A stretch of 12,637 nt of DNA from Nitriliruptor sp040882075 (GTDB taxonomy: Bacteria; Actinomycetota; Nitriliruptoria; Nitriliruptorales; Nitriliruptoraceae), in the NCBI RefSeq assembly GCF_040882075.1, contig NZ_JBBEBZ010000194.1:1-12637 (forward strand), read 5' to 3'. Both the position numbers and the translations under genes were made by a program. Numbering within the stretch: position 1 is the stretch's first letter; each line of letters opens with the position of its first letter. The notes beneath the pieces were generated by a model. It was not told the origin of the DNA. It made no database searches and saw only the letters and a list, made by a program, of their open reading frames with translations. Below, in pieces: positions 12,540 to 12,637 of the stretch.

Positions 12540-12637
12540 ACGCGAACCGTGGCCCATCTTCCCCGAGAAGCAGCCTGCCGCGCCCAAAGGACCTGCACGG
12601 GGCCTTCGTGGTAACAGCCCCTGGCTCTGGTCTGCTG
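12540..12637. other. Right-edge stretch without a supported gene
   Basis: No coding region is supported in these 98 bp. GGGGC (12599-12603) and GCCCC (12617-12621) form a 5-bp inverted repeat with a 13-nt loop, which could be the end of an unseen neighbouring gene or mere chance. Confidence 0.25.

Overview
This window is GC-rich, intergenic regions included, uses many GTG starts, and has DosR/DosS-type regulators plus two candidate leaderless promoters. Together these point to an actinobacterium. The species cannot be read from the sequence, and no rRNA or tRNA gene was seen.

Left part (1-4384), respiration and gas sensing. A multicopper oxidase with an extra N-terminal cupredoxin domain (minus strand, cut by the left edge) lies downstream of a DosR-like response regulator. 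A DosS/DosT-like two-GAF histidine kinase diverges from the regulator across 65 bp. The kinase keeps the residues that, by recalled alignment to mycobacterial DevS, bind and gate heme. The pair is therefore probably an O2/NO/CO/redox sensor, and a GGGAC-type inverted repeat upstream of the oxidase gene may be one of its operators. A small unrecognised or SRPBCC-like gene converges on the kinase across a hairpin.

Middle part (4385-8897), core metabolism plus a two-gene unit. Phosphoenolpyruvate carboxylase (ppc, minus) diverges across 13 bp from a DsbA-fold protein that lacks the CxxC motif. The stop codon of the DsbA-fold gene overlaps the start of a RecB/Cas4-like PD-(D/E)XK nuclease with a four-cysteine Fe-S signature.

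Right part (8898-12637), an accessory, partly decayed region. It contains a frameshifted membrane-protein gene, a 57-bp fragment of an ECF sigma-factor gene fused in frame behind it, and a VapC-like PIN toxin with its antitoxin under an 11-bp-arm perfect inverted repeat. A short exported protein that may be truncated follows. The window ends with an intact ECF sigma factor translationally coupled to a one-TM anti-sigma-like protein. The sigma fragment at 9408-9464 is closely similar to part of this intact sigma gene.

No CRISPR array, insertion sequence or phage gene was seen. The least conventional units are the DosRS-like pair next to a fused copper oxidase, the DsbA-fold/Cas4-like nuclease pair, and the rearranged sigma fragment.
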